64,000 nucleotides of DNA from Eleftheria terrae (lineage in GTDB: Bacteria > Pseudomonadota > Gammaproteobacteria > Burkholderiales > Burkholderiaceae_C): NCBI RefSeq assembly GCF_030419005.1, contig NZ_CP106951.1, positions 4,402,001 to 4,466,000 on the forward strand, written 5' to 3'. The notes beneath the pieces were generated by a model. The model searched no databases, had not been told where the DNA came from, and saw nothing but the letters and a program-made list of their open reading frames with translations. How positions within the stretch are numbered: position 1 is the stretch's first letter; each line of letters opens with the position of its first letter. Of this stretch, positions 51,046-60,090 are shown piece by piece. The translations under genes and the position numbers were made by a program.

Positions 51046-52074
51046 ATGACCACTGCCATCGACCACCTTGCCGCGCTGACGGGCTATCGCGATCGCGACC
51101 TTCTCGACGTCACGCTTGCGCATGCCCTGATGGACCTGCTTCATCCCTGCGGCGTGCGGGTGCACAAGCTGGTCGGCGAGGCCGGCCAGCAGCGATGGCT
51201 TCTGCGTGCCCGGCTTGACGAAGGTCAGGTGGCGGCGGTCTCCGACCCACCCTGGGTGGCCTTCGAGGACCTGCCGGACCGCGCCAGCGAGCCCCTGCTC
51301 AGCGAATGTGTGGACAACCAGGCGGTGGTGGTCGGCCAGCGCGGCGACCGGCACCTGCTGCTGTTCCCGCTGTTCGCCGAAGCCGACGCGATCGGGGCGG
51401 TGGAAATCAGCACGCCCGAGCCGGTGGCCGAGGCGACGCAGCGCATGGTCAACAGCATCCTGCGCATCTACCGCAACTTCAACGGCTTGCTTGACTACAG
51501 CGAACGCGACACGCTGACCGGCCTGCTCAACCGCAAGACCTTCGACGAAGCCTTCCTGAAGACCGCCCACGCCCAGGCCGCCAGCGCCGGCGCAGCGGCT
51601 GCCGGCCGGCGCAGCGACACGCCCACCAGCCATTGGCTGGGCGTGGTCGACATCGACCATTTCAAGCAGGTGAACGACCGCTATGGCCACCTGATCGGTG
51701 ATGAAGTGCTGCTGCTGGTGGCGCGCATCCTGCGCAGCACCTTCCGCTTCCAGGACCGGCTCTACCGCTTCGGCGGCGAGGAATTCGTCGTGTTGCTGCG
51801 CTGCGGTGGCGAAGACGATGCCACCGCTGCCTTCGAACGGCTGCGCCAGAACATGGCCAGCTACGCCTTCCCGCAGGTCGGCCAGGTGACGGCGAGCGTC
51901 GGCTTCACCGAGGTGCTTGCGGGTGATGCGCCCAGTGCCGCCTTCGAGCGGGCCGACCAGGCGGTCTATTACGCCAAGCAGCATGGCCGCAACCAGGTCT
52001 GCGGGCACGGCGACCTGGTGCGCCGGGGTCTGCTCAAGGACGCCACCAAGGTCGGCGACATCGAGCTGTTCTGA
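51046..52074 (+). CDS. GGDEF diguanylate cyclase with GAF-like N-terminus
   Basis: Makes cyclic di-GMP. 342 residues. Residues 1-160 form a GAF-like sensory region (WLLRARLDEG ... LFPLFAEADAIGAVEIS). The GGDEF domain follows: DTLTGLLNRKTFDEAF, VDIDHFKQVNDRYGH and the active-site loop GGEEF (243-247). An RxxD inhibitory site (R234-D237, RFQD) lies five residues before it, so product inhibition is likely. It sits 70 bases after chpA on the same strand, suggesting a link between pilus chemosensing and c-di-GMP. Confidence 0.92.
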   Translation: MTTAIDHLAALTGYRDRDLLDVTLAHALMDLLHPCGVRVHKLVGEAGQQRWLLRARLDEGQVAAVSDPPWVAFEDLPDRASEPLLSECVDNQAVVVGQRGDRHLLLFPLFAEADAIGAVEISTPEPVAEATQRMVNSILRIYRNFNGLLDYSERDTLTGLLNRKTFDEAFLKTAHAQAASAGAAAAGRRSDTPTSHWLGVVDIDHFKQVNDRYGHLIGDEVLLLVARILRSTFRFQDRLYRFGGEEFVVLLRCGGEDDATAAFERLRQNMASYAFPQVGQVTASVGFTEVLAGDAPSAAFERADQAVYYAKQHGRNQVCGHGDLVRRGLLKDATKVGDIELF

Positions 52075-52098
52075 GCCGGCCGCCCCCACCTGCGTTTG

Positions 52099-52123
52099 CA
52101 CAGCCCGGCCTGCCCGGGCTGTG
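52099..52123. terminator. Terminator between the convergent cyclase and photolyase genes
   Basis: Perfect 10-bp stem CACAGCCCGG (52099-52108) with CCGGGCTGTG (52114-52123), then GCGTTTC; T/A tracts on both flanks are short. Probably serves both directions. Confidence 0.55.
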
Positions 52124-52128
52124 GCGTT

Positions 52129-53616
52129 TCAGGCGGTCTTGCTCACCTGCCGCACCGCCGCGTAACGCTGCAGCGTGCGCTGGCGCGCCTCCTCGTGCGA
52201 CACGATGGGCTCCGGGTAGTTCTGCCCGAGCTGCAGGCCGGCAGCCGCCAGCTCCACCGGGCGCGCCAGCCAGGGCGCGTGGAGGGCCGCATCGGGCAGC
52301 CGTGCCAGCTGCGGCAGGTAGCGGCGAATGAACTTGCCCTGCGCGTCGAACTTCTGGCTCTGGCTGACCGGATTGAAGATGCGGAAGTAGGGCTGCGCGT
52401 CACAGCCGGTCGAGGCGGCCCACTGCCAGCCGCCGTTGTTCGAGGCCAGGTCGTAGTCGTTGAGCTGGCGGGCGAAGTAGCGCTCGCCCCAGCGCCAGTC
52501 CACGCCCAGGTCCTTCACGAGGAAGCTGGCCGTCACCATGCGCAGGCGGTTGTGCATGTAGCCGGTCTGGTTCAGCTGGTGCATGGCCGCGTCCACCAGC
52601 GGGTAGCCGGTCCGCCCCTCGCACCAGGCGGCGAACAGCTTCTCGGCATGCTTGCCGTGCTCGAAGCGCAGCGCGTCGTATTCCGGCTTGTAGCTGTGGG
52701 TCACCACTTGTGGGTGGTGGTGCAGCACCTGGTGGTAGAAGTCGCGCCAGATCAGCTCCGACAGCCACACCTCCGCCCCCCGCGAGCCGGCGCGCATGCG
52801 GTCCCAGGCCAGGCTGGCCGCCTCGCGGATCGACAACGTGCCGAAGCGCAGGTGCACCGACAGGTAGCTCGGGCCCTTGAGCGCCGGGAAGTTGCGCGTT
52901 TCCTCGTAGCGGTCGATGCGCTCCAGGAAATCGTCCATCAGCTGCTCGGCGCCGCTCATGCCGGTGGGAATCTGCAGCTCGTGCAGGTTGGTCGGCTCGA
53001 AGCCCAGCGCCTTCAGGGTCGGGGGCGGGCGGCCCCAGGGTTGCGGCCGCGGCGCCAGCGCCGCGGCATGGCGCGCCACCGGGTAGGGCCGCAGGTAGAA
53101 GCCGTCCAGCCGCTTCAGCCAGGCGGTCTTGTAGGGCGTGAACACGCTGTAGCAGGTGCCGGCGGCGGTCAGCACCTCGTTCGTCTCGAACACCACCTGG
53201 TCCTTCGAGGTGTGCAGCATGATGCCCAGGTCGGCCAGGTGGCCCAGCACCTTGGCATCGCGCTCGCGCGCGGCCGGCTCGTAGTCGTGGTTGGCATACA
53301 CGGCCTGCACGTGCAGCGCATCGGCCAGCCGGGGGATCTCCTCCACCGCGCGGCCGTGCAGCACGATCAGCCCGCCGCCAGGCCGGCCCGCGGCGTCGGC
53401 CAGCGCCTGCAGGGCCTGGTCGAGCTCGGCCACGCTGTCACGGATGAACTCCACGCGCCGGTCGGCACGCGGCAGCTCGTCCAGGATGTCGGTGTCAAAG
53501 ACGAACACGCACCAGACCTGGCGGGCGGCCTTCAGCGCGTGGTACAGCGCCGCATGGTCGCGCACCCGCAGGTCGCGGCGGAACCAGACGAGGGCGGCAT
53601 CGAGTGATTTCTCCAT
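52129..53616 (-). CDS. phrB: Deoxyribodipyrimidine photolyase (class I)
   Basis: Uses light and FADH to split UV-induced pyrimidine dimers. About 495 residues from MEKSLDAALVWFRRDLRVRDH, the standard photolyase opening. FAD-binding C-terminal half with EGRTGYPLVDAAMHQL, GYMHNRLRMVTASFLVKDL and DYDLASNNGGWQWAAS, Trp residues of the electron path included. Start 53616 preferred; ATG 53625 adds three residues. Single gene, divergent from yqgE. Confidence 0.94.
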   Translation of the reverse strand: MEKSLDAALVWFRRDLRVRDHAALYHALKAARQVWCVFVFDTDILDELPRADRRVEFIRDSVAELDQALQALADAAGRPGGGLIVLHGRAVEEIPRLADALHVQAVYANHDYEPAARERDAKVLGHLADLGIMLHTSKDQVVFETNEVLTAAGTCYSVFTPYKTAWLKRLDGFYLRPYPVARHAAALAPRPQPWGRPPPTLKALGFEPTNLHELQIPTGMSGAEQLMDDFLERIDRYEETRNFPALKGPSYLSVHLRFGTLSIREAASLAWDRMRAGSRGAEVWLSELIWRDFYHQVLHHHPQVVTHSYKPEYDALRFEHGKHAEKLFAAWCEGRTGYPLVDAAMHQLNQTGYMHNRLRMVTASFLVKDLGVDWRWGERYFARQLNDYDLASNNGGWQWAASTGCDAQPYFRIFNPVSQSQKFDAQGKFIRRYLPQLARLPDAALHAPWLARPVELAAAGLQLGQNYPEPIVSHEEARQRTLQRYAAVRQVSKTA

Positions 53617-53718
53617 CGGCCGCATCTTGGCAGAGGTCGGCCCATCGTGGCGTTGCCCGCGCAAGGCGCCGGCGCCGCAATGCCGCGCCGGCGGGAAGGA
53701 TCGCGCGCCAACAGGCTC

Positions 53719-53724
53719 TAGAAT
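53719..53724 (+). promoter_or_regulatory. -10-like element of yqgE, probable leaderless start
   Basis: TAGAAT ends 6 bases before the yqgE ATG (53731). The only purine-rich stretch (GAGG) is 2 bases from the ATG, too close to act as a ribosome site. Confidence 0.48.
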
Positions 53725-53730
53725 GAGGCC

Positions 53731-54312
53731 ATGGCCGCCGACCCTGCCAGCATCAACCTCACCAACCAGTTCCTCATCGCCATGCCCGGCATGGCGGACG
53801 ACACCTTTGCCGGTGCCGTTGTCTACCTGTGCGAGCACACCGAGAAGGGGGCGCTGGGCCTGGTCATCAACAAGCCGATCGACATCCGCCTGCGCAACCT
53901 GTTCGAGAAGGTCGATCTCAGCCTGGACCGTCCCGACCTGGCGGAAGCGCCGGTCTATTTCGGCGGCCCGGTGCAGACCGAGCGCGGCTTCGTGCTGCAC
54001 GAATCAGCCGGCGGCGCGCTGCACTACAGTTCCTCGCTGCCCATCCCCGGCGGCCTGGCCATGACAACCAGCAAGGACGTGCTGGAGGCGCTGGCCAGCG
54101 GCGGCGGCCCGAGCAAGGTGCTGGTCACGCTCGGCTACAGCGGCTGGACCGCCGGCCAGCTGGAAGACGAGATCGGCCGCAACGGCTGGCTCACCGTGTC
54201 GGCCGTGCCCGAGGTGATCTTCGACACGCCGGTCGAGCGGCGCTACGAGCGGGCCCTGGCGCTGCTCGGCATCCACCCCGGCATGTTGACGCAGGAGGTG
54301 GGGCACGCATGA
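53731..54312 (+). CDS. yqgE: YqgE/AlgH family protein
   Basis: A 193-residue soluble protein of the YqgE/AlgH family (DUF179), function unknown though linked by name to alginate regulation in Pseudomonas. [51 protein letters not shown] and [17 protein letters not shown] are all family blocks. It opens the operon yqgE-ruvX-pyrR-pyrB and overlaps ruvX by 4 bases. Confidence 0.93.
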   Translation: MAADPASINLTNQFLIAMPGMADDTFAGAVVYLCEHTEKGALGLVINKPIDIRLRNLFEKVDLSLDRPDLAEAPVYFGGPVQTERGFVLHESAGGALHYSSSLPIPGGLAMTTSKDVLEALASGGGPSKVLVTLGYSGWTAGQLEDEIGRNGWLTVSAVPEVIFDTPVERRYERALALLGIHPGMLTQEVGHA

Positions 54313-54725
54313 GCGACCTGCCCCCGGCCTTCCAGCGTCCCCAGACTTTCCTCGCTTTCGACTTCGGCCTCAGGCGGGTCGGCGTGGCGACCGGCAATTC
54401 GCTGACCGCCGGCGCCGAGCCGCTGCGCACCGTGGCCGCCGAGGGCGATGCGCGCTTCGCCGCCATCGGCAAGCTGGTCGCCGAATGGCAGCCGGACGCG
54501 CTGGTGGTGGGCGTGCCCTTCCACCCCGACGGCGCCGAGCACGAGAACACCCGCCGCGCCCGGCGCTTCGCGCGGCAGCTGCACGGCCGCTTCCGGCTGC
54601 CGGTGCACGAGGTCGACGAGCGCTACACCACCACCGAGGCGCTGGCCGGCGGCGCGCGCGATGCCGACGCTGCCTCGGCCTGCCTGATCCTGCAACAGTT
54701 CTTTCGCGAACGGACCGCACCATGA
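54309..54725 (+). CDS. ruvX: YqgF/RuvX-type putative Holliday-junction-resolvase-like nuclease
   Basis: RNase H-fold protein of 138 residues; in E. coli the family acts in processing the 5' end of 16S rRNA precursor. [17 protein letters not shown] carries the first acidic residue, [22 protein letters not shown] follows, then [10 protein letters not shown] and [18 protein letters not shown] 54309 overlaps the yqgE stop, and its own stop overlaps pyrR, so the three are coupled. Confidence 0.93.
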   Translation: MSDLPPAFQRPQTFLAFDFGLRRVGVATGNSLTAGAEPLRTVAAEGDARFAAIGKLVAEWQPDALVVGVPFHPDGAEHENTRRARRFARQLHGRFRLPVHEVDERYTTTEALAGGARDADAASACLILQQFFRERTAP

Positions 54726-55228
54726 GCACTTTGCTTCTCGACGCCGAGGCGCTGTACCTCGACCTGCAGGCGGGCGTGCGCCCGCTGCTGCGCCCCGGCG
54801 TGGCGTTGGTGGGCATCTGGTCGGGCGGTGCCTGGCTGGCCGAGCGCCTGCAGCGCGACCTGCACCTGGACGGCGAGCACGGCGTGATCTCCAGCGCCCT
54901 GCACCGCGACGACTTCGGCTCCCGCGGCCTGGCCGCCGGCGCCGACCACACCCGGCTGCCCTTCGACGTCAACGACCGCCATGTGCTGCTGATCGACGAC
55001 GTGCTCTACACCGGCCGCACCACCCGCGCCGTCATCAACGAGCTGTACGACTTCGGCCGGCCCGCCAGCGTCACGCTCGCGGTGCTGGTGGACCGGGGCG
55101 GCCGCGAGCTGCCGATCCAGCCCGCCTTCTCGGCCGCGCGCGTCTCGCTGCCCGGCACCCAGCGGCTCTCGCTCGCCCGTGACGAGCACGGCCGCTTCAG
55201 CTTCGACATCAAGACCCTCGAGCTCTAA
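54722..55228 (+). CDS. pyrR: PyrR bifunctional protein (pyr regulator / uracil phosphoribosyltransferase)
   Basis: PRTase-fold protein, 168 residues. PRPP loop [18 protein letters not shown] is clear; SSALHRDDF and the closing [19 protein letters not shown] match PyrR. In Bacillus, PyrR binds pyr mRNA to cause attenuation; in this group its role is not well shown, and I see no attenuator before pyrB (33-base gap). ATG 54722 overlaps the ruvX stop. Confidence 0.92.
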   Translation: MSTLLLDAEALYLDLQAGVRPLLRPGVALVGIWSGGAWLAERLQRDLHLDGEHGVISSALHRDDFGSRGLAAGADHTRLPFDVNDRHVLLIDDVLYTGRTTRAVINELYDFGRPASVTLAVLVDRGGRELPIQPAFSAARVSLPGTQRLSLARDEHGRFSFDIKTLEL

Positions 55229-55261
55229 GCCGCTCGAAGAGGACATCCCACAGAGGACGCC

Positions 55262-56224
55262 ATGCTCTACAAGCGCAACCCCCAGCTCAACAAGAACGGC
55301 GAGCTGATCCACCTGCTGTCCATCGAGGGGCTGCCCCGGCCGGTGATCCACCACATCCTGGACACTGCCGAGACCTTCCTGAGCGTCAACGAGCGCGAGG
55401 TCAAGAAGGTGCCGCTGCTGCGCGGCAAGAGCGTCTTCAATCTGTTCTTCGAAAACAGCACCCGCACCCGCACCACGTTCGAGATCGCGGCCAAGCGCCT
55501 GAGCGCCGACGTGCTCAACCTCGACATCGCGCGCTCGTCCACGGCCAAGGGCGAGAGCCTGCTCGACACCATCGCCAACCTGAGCGCGATGCATGCCGAC
55601 ATGTTCGTGGTGCGCCACGGCGAGTCGGGCGCGCCCTACCTGATCGCCCAGCACTGCGCGCCGCACGTGCATGTGGTGAATGCCGGCGACGGCCGGCACG
55701 CCCACCCGACGCAGGGCCTGCTGGACATGTACACGATCCGGCACTTCAAGAAGGACTTCACCCAGCTCACGGTGGCCATCGTCGGCGACATCGTGCATTC
55801 GCGCGTGGCGCGCTCGGACATCCATGCCCTCACCACGCTGGGCGTGCCCGAGGTGCGGGTGGTCGGCCCCAAGACCCTGGTGCCTGGCGACCTGAAGGAG
55901 ATGGGCGTGCGTGTCTGCCACGACATGAAGGAAGGCATCCGCGACGCCGACGTCATCATCATGCTGCGCCTGCAGAACGAGCGCATGAGCGGGGCGCTGC
56001 TGCCGTCGGCCGGCGAGTTCTTCAAGAACTTCGGCCTCACGCCCGAGAAGCTGGCGCTCGCCAAGCCCGATGCCATCGTGATGCACCCGGGCCCGATCAA
56101 CCGCGGCGTCGAGATCGACTCGGCGGTGGCCGATGGCAAGCAGAGCGTGATCCTGCCGCAGGTGACCTTCGGCATCGCGGTGCGCATGGCGGTGATGTCC
56201 ATCATCGCGGGCAACGAGGCGTGA
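55262..56224 (+). CDS. pyrB: Aspartate carbamoyltransferase catalytic subunit
   Basis: Joins carbamoyl phosphate and aspartate, first committed step of pyrimidine synthesis. 320 residues. [12 protein letters not shown] binds carbamoyl phosphate, [13 protein letters not shown] and [12 protein letters not shown] are the other active-site blocks. AGAGGA upstream of ATG 55262 at 55250-55255. Followed at once by pyrC', a dihydroorotase-like partner, which in pseudomonads is needed to assemble the ATCase. Confidence 0.96.
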   Translation: MLYKRNPQLNKNGELIHLLSIEGLPRPVIHHILDTAETFLSVNEREVKKVPLLRGKSVFNLFFENSTRTRTTFEIAAKRLSADVLNLDIARSSTAKGESLLDTIANLSAMHADMFVVRHGESGAPYLIAQHCAPHVHVVNAGDGRHAHPTQGLLDMYTIRHFKKDFTQLTVAIVGDIVHSRVARSDIHALTTLGVPEVRVVGPKTLVPGDLKEMGVRVCHDMKEGIRDADVIIMLRLQNERMSGALLPSAGEFFKNFGLTPEKLALAKPDAIVMHPGPINRGVEIDSAVADGKQSVILPQVTFGIAVRMAVMSIIAGNEA

Positions 56225-56232
56225 GAACCCCT

Positions 56233-57540
56233 ATGAAACTCCTGATCAAGAACGGCCGCCTCATCGACCCCGCCAGCGGCCGCGACGCCCCCGGCGACAT
56301 CGCCATCGCCGGCGGCCGCATCGTCGCCATCGGCTCGGTGAGCCCCGACTTCCAGGCCGACCGCCAGATCGACGCCTCCGGGCTGGTGGTGGCGCCTGGC
56401 CTGGTGGACCTGGCCGCACGGCTGCGCGAGCCGGGCTACGAGCATGAAGGCATGCTCGAGAGCGAGATGGCCGCCGCCGTCGCCGGTGGTGTCACCAGCC
56501 TCGTCTGCCCACCCGACACCGATCCGGCGCTGGACGAGCCCGGACTGGTCGAGATGCTGAAGTTCCGCGCCCGCAACCTTAACCAGGCGCGCCTCTACCC
56601 GCTGGGGGCGTTGACGCGCGGCCTGCAGGGCGAGGTGCTGACCGAGATGGCCGAGCTGACCGAGGCCGGCTGCGTCGGCTTCTCGCAGGCCGAGGTGGCG
56701 CTGGAGAACACCCAGGTGCTGCTGCGTGCACTGCAGTACGCGGCCACCTTCGGCTACACGGTGTGGCTGCGCCCGCAGGACCCGCACCTGGGCAAGGGTG
56801 TCGCCGCCAGTGGCGCCGTGGCGACCCGGCTGGGCCTGTCCGGCGTGCCGGTGACGGCCGAGACCATCGCACTGCACACCCTCTTCGAGCTGGTGCGCGT
56901 CACCGGTGCCCGCGTGCACCTGTGCCGCCTGAGCAGTGCCGCCGGGGTCGAACTGGTGCGCTCGGCGAAGGCCGAGGGACTGCCCGTGACCTGCGACGTC
57001 AGCATCAACCACCTGCACCTGACCGACCTGGACATCGGCTACTTCAACGCCGACATGCGCCTCACGCCGCCGCTGCGCCAGCAGCGCGACCGGGACGCCA
57101 TCCGCGCCGGACTGGCCGACGGCACCATCGACGCGCTGGTCAGCGACCACACCCCGGTCGATGACGATGCAAAGACCCTGCCCTTCGGCGAAGCCGAGCC
57201 GGGCGCCACCGGGCTGGAACTGCTGCTGAGCCTCGCGCTCAAGTGGGGCCAGGAGTCGCAGGTCGACCTGCGCCGCACGCTGGCCGTGCTCACCTGCGAG
57301 CCGGTGCGCGTGATCGGCGAGGCGCTCGGCTCGCTCGCCTCCAGCACCGGGCGCCTGGTGGAGGGCGGCCTGGCCGACCTCTGCCTGTTCGACGCCGAGG
57401 CTCGCTGGCAGGTGACGCCTGCCATGCTGCAGAGCCAGGGCCGCCACACGCCCTTCACCGGCTACGAGTTGCCCGGCCGGGTGCGCTGGACGGTGGTGGC
57501 TGGCCAGGTCGCCTTCGAAGCGCGCGACCGCGCTGCCTGA
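56233..57540 (+). CDS. PyrC' - non-catalytic dihydroorotase-like subunit of ATCase
   Basis: About 435 residues with the dihydroorotase fold (MKLLIKNGRLIDPASGRD ... VVAPGLVDL) but missing zinc ligands: the normal HxH of VDLHVHLREPG reads VDLAARLREPG, and the HCED block reads RPQDP. Asp in SDHTPVDDD remains. This is the pattern of the structural pseudo-dihydroorotase that pairs with PyrB in Pseudomonas. Start ATG 56233; GTG 56221 overlaps the pyrB stop and would add four residues. A catalytic PyrC must be encoded elsewhere. Confidence 0.9.
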   Translation: MKLLIKNGRLIDPASGRDAPGDIAIAGGRIVAIGSVSPDFQADRQIDASGLVVAPGLVDLAARLREPGYEHEGMLESEMAAAVAGGVTSLVCPPDTDPALDEPGLVEMLKFRARNLNQARLYPLGALTRGLQGEVLTEMAELTEAGCVGFSQAEVALENTQVLLRALQYAATFGYTVWLRPQDPHLGKGVAASGAVATRLGLSGVPVTAETIALHTLFELVRVTGARVHLCRLSSAAGVELVRSAKAEGLPVTCDVSINHLHLTDLDIGYFNADMRLTPPLRQQRDRDAIRAGLADGTIDALVSDHTPVDDDAKTLPFGEAEPGATGLELLLSLALKWGQESQVDLRRTLAVLTCEPVRVIGEALGSLASSTGRLVEGGLADLCLFDAEARWQVTPAMLQSQGRHTPFTGYELPGRVRWTVVAGQVAFEARDRAA

Positions 57541-57554
57541 AGGCAGCCGCCTCC

Positions 57555-58301
57555 ATGTCGCGTTTCGTTCGCGGGGCCTGGCGCTTCGCCCGGGTGCTGC
57601 TGCAGGTGCTGCGCGGCCTGGCCCTCGTGCTGCTGCGCTTCGAGCGCCTCGATGCCCATCAGCGCCGCGAGCAGGTCCTGCGCTGGTCGCAGCAGCTGCT
57701 GGCGGCCGCCGGCGTGCGGCTGGTGGTGGACGGCCAGGCACGCCCCGGCGCCAAGCTGTTCGTGGCCAACCATGTGTCCTGGCTCGACATCGTGGCCATC
57801 AATGCGGTGGCGCCGGCGCGGTTCGTCTCGAAGGCCGAGGTGCGGCGCTGGCCGCTGCTGAACCGGCTGGTCGATGCCGGCGGCACCCTCTACATCGAGC
57901 GCGAACGCCGGCGCGATGCGCTGCGTGTGGTGCACCAGGTGGCCGAAGCGCTGCAGGCCGGCCAGACGGTGGCGGTCTTCCCCGAAGGCACCACCTCCGA
58001 CGGCCACGGCCTGTTGCCTTTCCATGCCAACCTGCTGCAGGCGGCCATCGCCAGCGAGACGCCGGTGCAGCCGATCGCGCTGCGCTACAGCGACGCGCGG
58101 CACGCTGTCAGCCCGGCCGCCGCCTACATCGGGCAGATCAACCTGGTCAGCTCGTTGTGGCGGGTGCTCACCGCCGACGACCTGCAGGTGCGGGTGAGCC
58201 TGCTGACGGCCGAAGGCAGCCGCCACCTGGACCGCCGCGCACTCTCCGATCGGGTGCGCGAGCAGATCCGCGAACGGCTGGAGGCCGGCGACGGCGCGTG
58301 A
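57555..58301 (+). CDS. plsC: 1-acyl-sn-glycerol-3-phosphate acyltransferase
   Basis: Makes phosphatidic acid at the inner membrane. 248 residues: N-terminal hydrophobic segment (FARVLLQVLRGLALVLL), then motif I NHVSWLD (His and Asp catalytic), motif II region LYIERERRRD, motif III VFPEGTTSDG and motif IV PVQPIAL. ATG 57555 lies 14 bases after pyrC' on the same strand and ends at a bidirectional terminator. Confidence 0.92.
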   Translation: MSRFVRGAWRFARVLLQVLRGLALVLLRFERLDAHQRREQVLRWSQQLLAAAGVRLVVDGQARPGAKLFVANHVSWLDIVAINAVAPARFVSKAEVRRWPLLNRLVDAGGTLYIERERRRDALRVVHQVAEALQAGQTVAVFPEGTTSDGHGLLPFHANLLQAAIASETPVQPIALRYSDARHAVSPAAAYIGQINLVSSLWRVLTADDLQVRVSLLTAEGSRHLDRRALSDRVREQIRERLEAGDGA

Positions 58302-58310
58302 CGCGCCAAA

Positions 58311-58338
58311 AGAAAGGGGCCCGTCGGGCCCCTTCTTG
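58311..58338. terminator. Bidirectional terminator between plsC and gpmA
   Basis: Perfect 9-bp stem AAGGGGCCC (58314-58322) with GGGCCCCTT (58326-58334), 3-base loop; A-rich on the 5' flank and CTTGCTT on the 3' flank. Confidence 0.72.
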
Positions 58339-58358
58339 CTTCCACAGCGGTCGGCGAC

Positions 58359-59102
58359 TCAGGCCTTGCCCTGCTTGGCCACCGCGGCTGCGGCGCGGGC
58401 AGCGGCCTCGGCGTCGCCCAGGTAGTAGTGCTTGATGGGCTTGAGGTCGGCGTCCAGCTCGTAGACCAGCGGGATGCCGTTGGGGATGTTGAGGCCGACG
58501 ATCTCGTCGTCCGAGATGTTGTCCAGGTACTTCACCAGCGCGCGGATGCTGTTGCCGTGCGCCGCCACCAGCACGCGCTTGCCGGCCTTGATGGCGGGCG
58601 CCATCGATTCGTTCCAGAACGGCAGCACGCGGGCCACCGTGTCCTTCAGGCACTCGGTCAGCGGGATGTCCTCGGGCTTCAGGCGGGCGTAGCGGATGTC
58701 GCTGCGCTCGCTGCGCGGGTCCTTGGCGTCCAGGGCGGGCGGCGGCGTGTCGTAGCTGCGGCGCCAGACCAGCACCTGCTCGTCGCCGTACTGCTTGGCG
58801 GTCTCGGCCTTGTTCAGGCCCTGCAGGGCGCCGTAGTGGCGCTCGTTGAGGCGCCAGGAATGCACCACCGGCAGCCAGGTGCGGTCCATCTGGTCCAGCG
58901 CATGCCACAGGGTCCACACCGCGCGCTTGAGCACCGAGGTGTAGGCCAGGTCGAACTCGTAGCCTTCGGCCTTCAGCAGCCGGCCCGCTTCCTTGGCCTG
59001 CTCGACGCCGGTCGGGGTGAGCTCCACGTCGGTCCAGCCGGTGAAGCGGTTTTCCAGGTTCCAGGTGGACTCACCGTGGCGGATGAGTACGAGCTTGTAC
59101 AT
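58359..59102 (-). CDS. gpmA: 2,3-bisphosphoglycerate-dependent phosphoglycerate mutase
   Basis: Interconverts 3- and 2-phosphoglycerate. 247 residues from [20 protein letters not shown] with phospho-His in [19 protein letters not shown] and [15 protein letters not shown] (second His) are intact. GGAG lies 8 bases before the ATG. The -10 of this gene and that of the divergent rhodanese gene overlap at 59177-59186. Confidence 0.96.
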   Translation of the reverse strand: MYKLVLIRHGESTWNLENRFTGWTDVELTPTGVEQAKEAGRLLKAEGYEFDLAYTSVLKRAVWTLWHALDQMDRTWLPVVHSWRLNERHYGALQGLNKAETAKQYGDEQVLVWRRSYDTPPPALDAKDPRSERSDIRYARLKPEDIPLTECLKDTVARVLPFWNESMAPAIKAGKRVLVAAHGNSIRALVKYLDNISDDEIVGLNIPNGIPLVYELDADLKPIKHYYLGDAEAAARAAAAVAKQGKA

Positions 59103-59176
59103 GCAGGGTCTCCAGGCAGGATGAAGGATCTCGTCGGCGCCTTGCCGCCGGGGGTGCCGTCGCGGCAAAGCCCGAA

Positions 59177-59186
59177 ATTCTATAAT
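59177..59186. promoter_or_regulatory. Symmetrical bidirectional -10 region, gpmA / rhodanese
   Basis: ATTCTATAAT reads TATAAT on the plus strand (59181-59186) and TAGAAT on the minus strand (59177-59182), so one short stretch can serve both genes. No good -35 on either strand. Confidence 0.55.
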
Positions 59187-59227
59187 CCACGCCCTCAAGC
59201 CACCTTCCACTACGTCCGGGCCCTCAC

Positions 59228-59644
59228 GTGAAATTCCTGATCGACAACTGGTACCTCGTCCTTGCCGCCTTCGTGTCCGGGGGGCTGCTGGTGTGGCCTG
59301 CGCTGACCCGTGGCTCGCGTGCCGGCGGCGTCACCCCCGCCCAGGCGGTGATGATGATCAACCGCGAGAAGGCGGTGGTGGTGGACGTCAGCGAGCCCAG
59401 GGAATATGCCGCCGGCCACGTCGCCGGCTCGCGCAACGTGCCGCTGGCCAACCTCGAATCAGCCGGCAAGGAGCTGCCGTCCAACAAGGCCCTGCCGCTC
59501 ATCCTGGTTTGCGCCACCGGTGCACGCGCTTCGCGCGCCGTCGCTACCCTGAAGAAGCTGGGCTACCAGAACGTGCAGCCGCTCGGCGGCGGCTTGGCAG
59601 CCTGGCGGGAAGCGAACCTGCCGATCGAGAAGTCGGCGGCCTGA
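59228..59644 (+). CDS. Rhodanese-domain protein with membrane anchor (YibN-like)
   Basis: 138 residues: one N-terminal membrane helix ([19 protein letters not shown]), then a rhodanese domain with [23 protein letters not shown] and the active Cys in VCATGARAS. Such proteins carry sulfane sulfur; the substrate is unknown. Start is GTG 59228. It heads the series rhodanese-grxC-secB-gpsA, the same order as yibN-grxC-secB-gpsA in E. coli. Confidence 0.92.
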   Translation: MKFLIDNWYLVLAAFVSGGLLVWPALTRGSRAGGVTPAQAVMMINREKAVVVDVSEPREYAAGHVAGSRNVPLANLESAGKELPSNKALPLILVCATGARASRAVATLKKLGYQNVQPLGGGLAAWREANLPIEKSAA

Positions 59645-59687
59645 GCCGGCCGGCCTTGTCGGCGAGCCAAACACCGAAGGACTCCGC

Positions 59688-59954
59688 ATGCAAGCAGTGA
59701 AGATGTACACCACCCTGGTGTGCCCGTATTGCCAGCGCGCCAAGATGCTGTTGAAGCAGCGCGGCGTCGGCGACATCGAGGAAGTGCGCGTCGACCTCAA
59801 CCCGGGCGAGCGCGACCACATGATCCAGCTCACCGGCCGCCGCACCGTGCCGCAGATCTTCATCGGCGACACCCATGTCGGCGGCTGCGACGACCTGATC
59901 GCGCTGGACCAGCGCGGCGGGCTGATGCCGCTGCTCAACGGCGACCCGGCCTGA
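59688..59954 (+). CDS. grxC: Glutaredoxin 3
   Basis: Glutathione-dependent disulfide reductase of 88 residues. Active site CPYC (LVCPYCQRAKMLL), cis-Pro TVPQIFIG and glutathione-binding GGCDDL are in place. Between the rhodanese gene (43 bases) and secB. Confidence 0.95.
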   Translation: MQAVKMYTTLVCPYCQRAKMLLKQRGVGDIEEVRVDLNPGERDHMIQLTGRRTVPQIFIGDTHVGGCDDLIALDQRGGLMPLLNGDPA

Positions 59955-60023
59955 GGGCCGGCGGCCGGCCGCGGCTCGCGCGGCGCTTGATACACCTTGC
60001 AGCCCGGCCCGGTGGGGCTCGGC

Positions 60024-60072
60024 CATAATGCGCGACGCAGCCCGCACCACTTTCGGTTGCGGGCTTTTCGTT
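60024..60072 (+). promoter_or_regulatory. -10-like element and hairpin upstream of secB
   Basis: CATAAT (60024-60029) is followed by AGCCCGCA (60039-60046) pairing with TGCGGGCT (60058-60065), then TTTTCGTTT. The stem-loop may end grxC transcripts or act as an attenuator in the secB leader. Confidence 0.5.
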
Positions 60073-60090
60073 TGAGGACGACACCACATC

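Noticed and set aside
44418..51059. A 2213-codon open frame opposite chpA
   Set aside because: Antisense shadow caused by codon bias; the product is a His/Arg/Gln-rich string with no domain, and chpA is clearly real.
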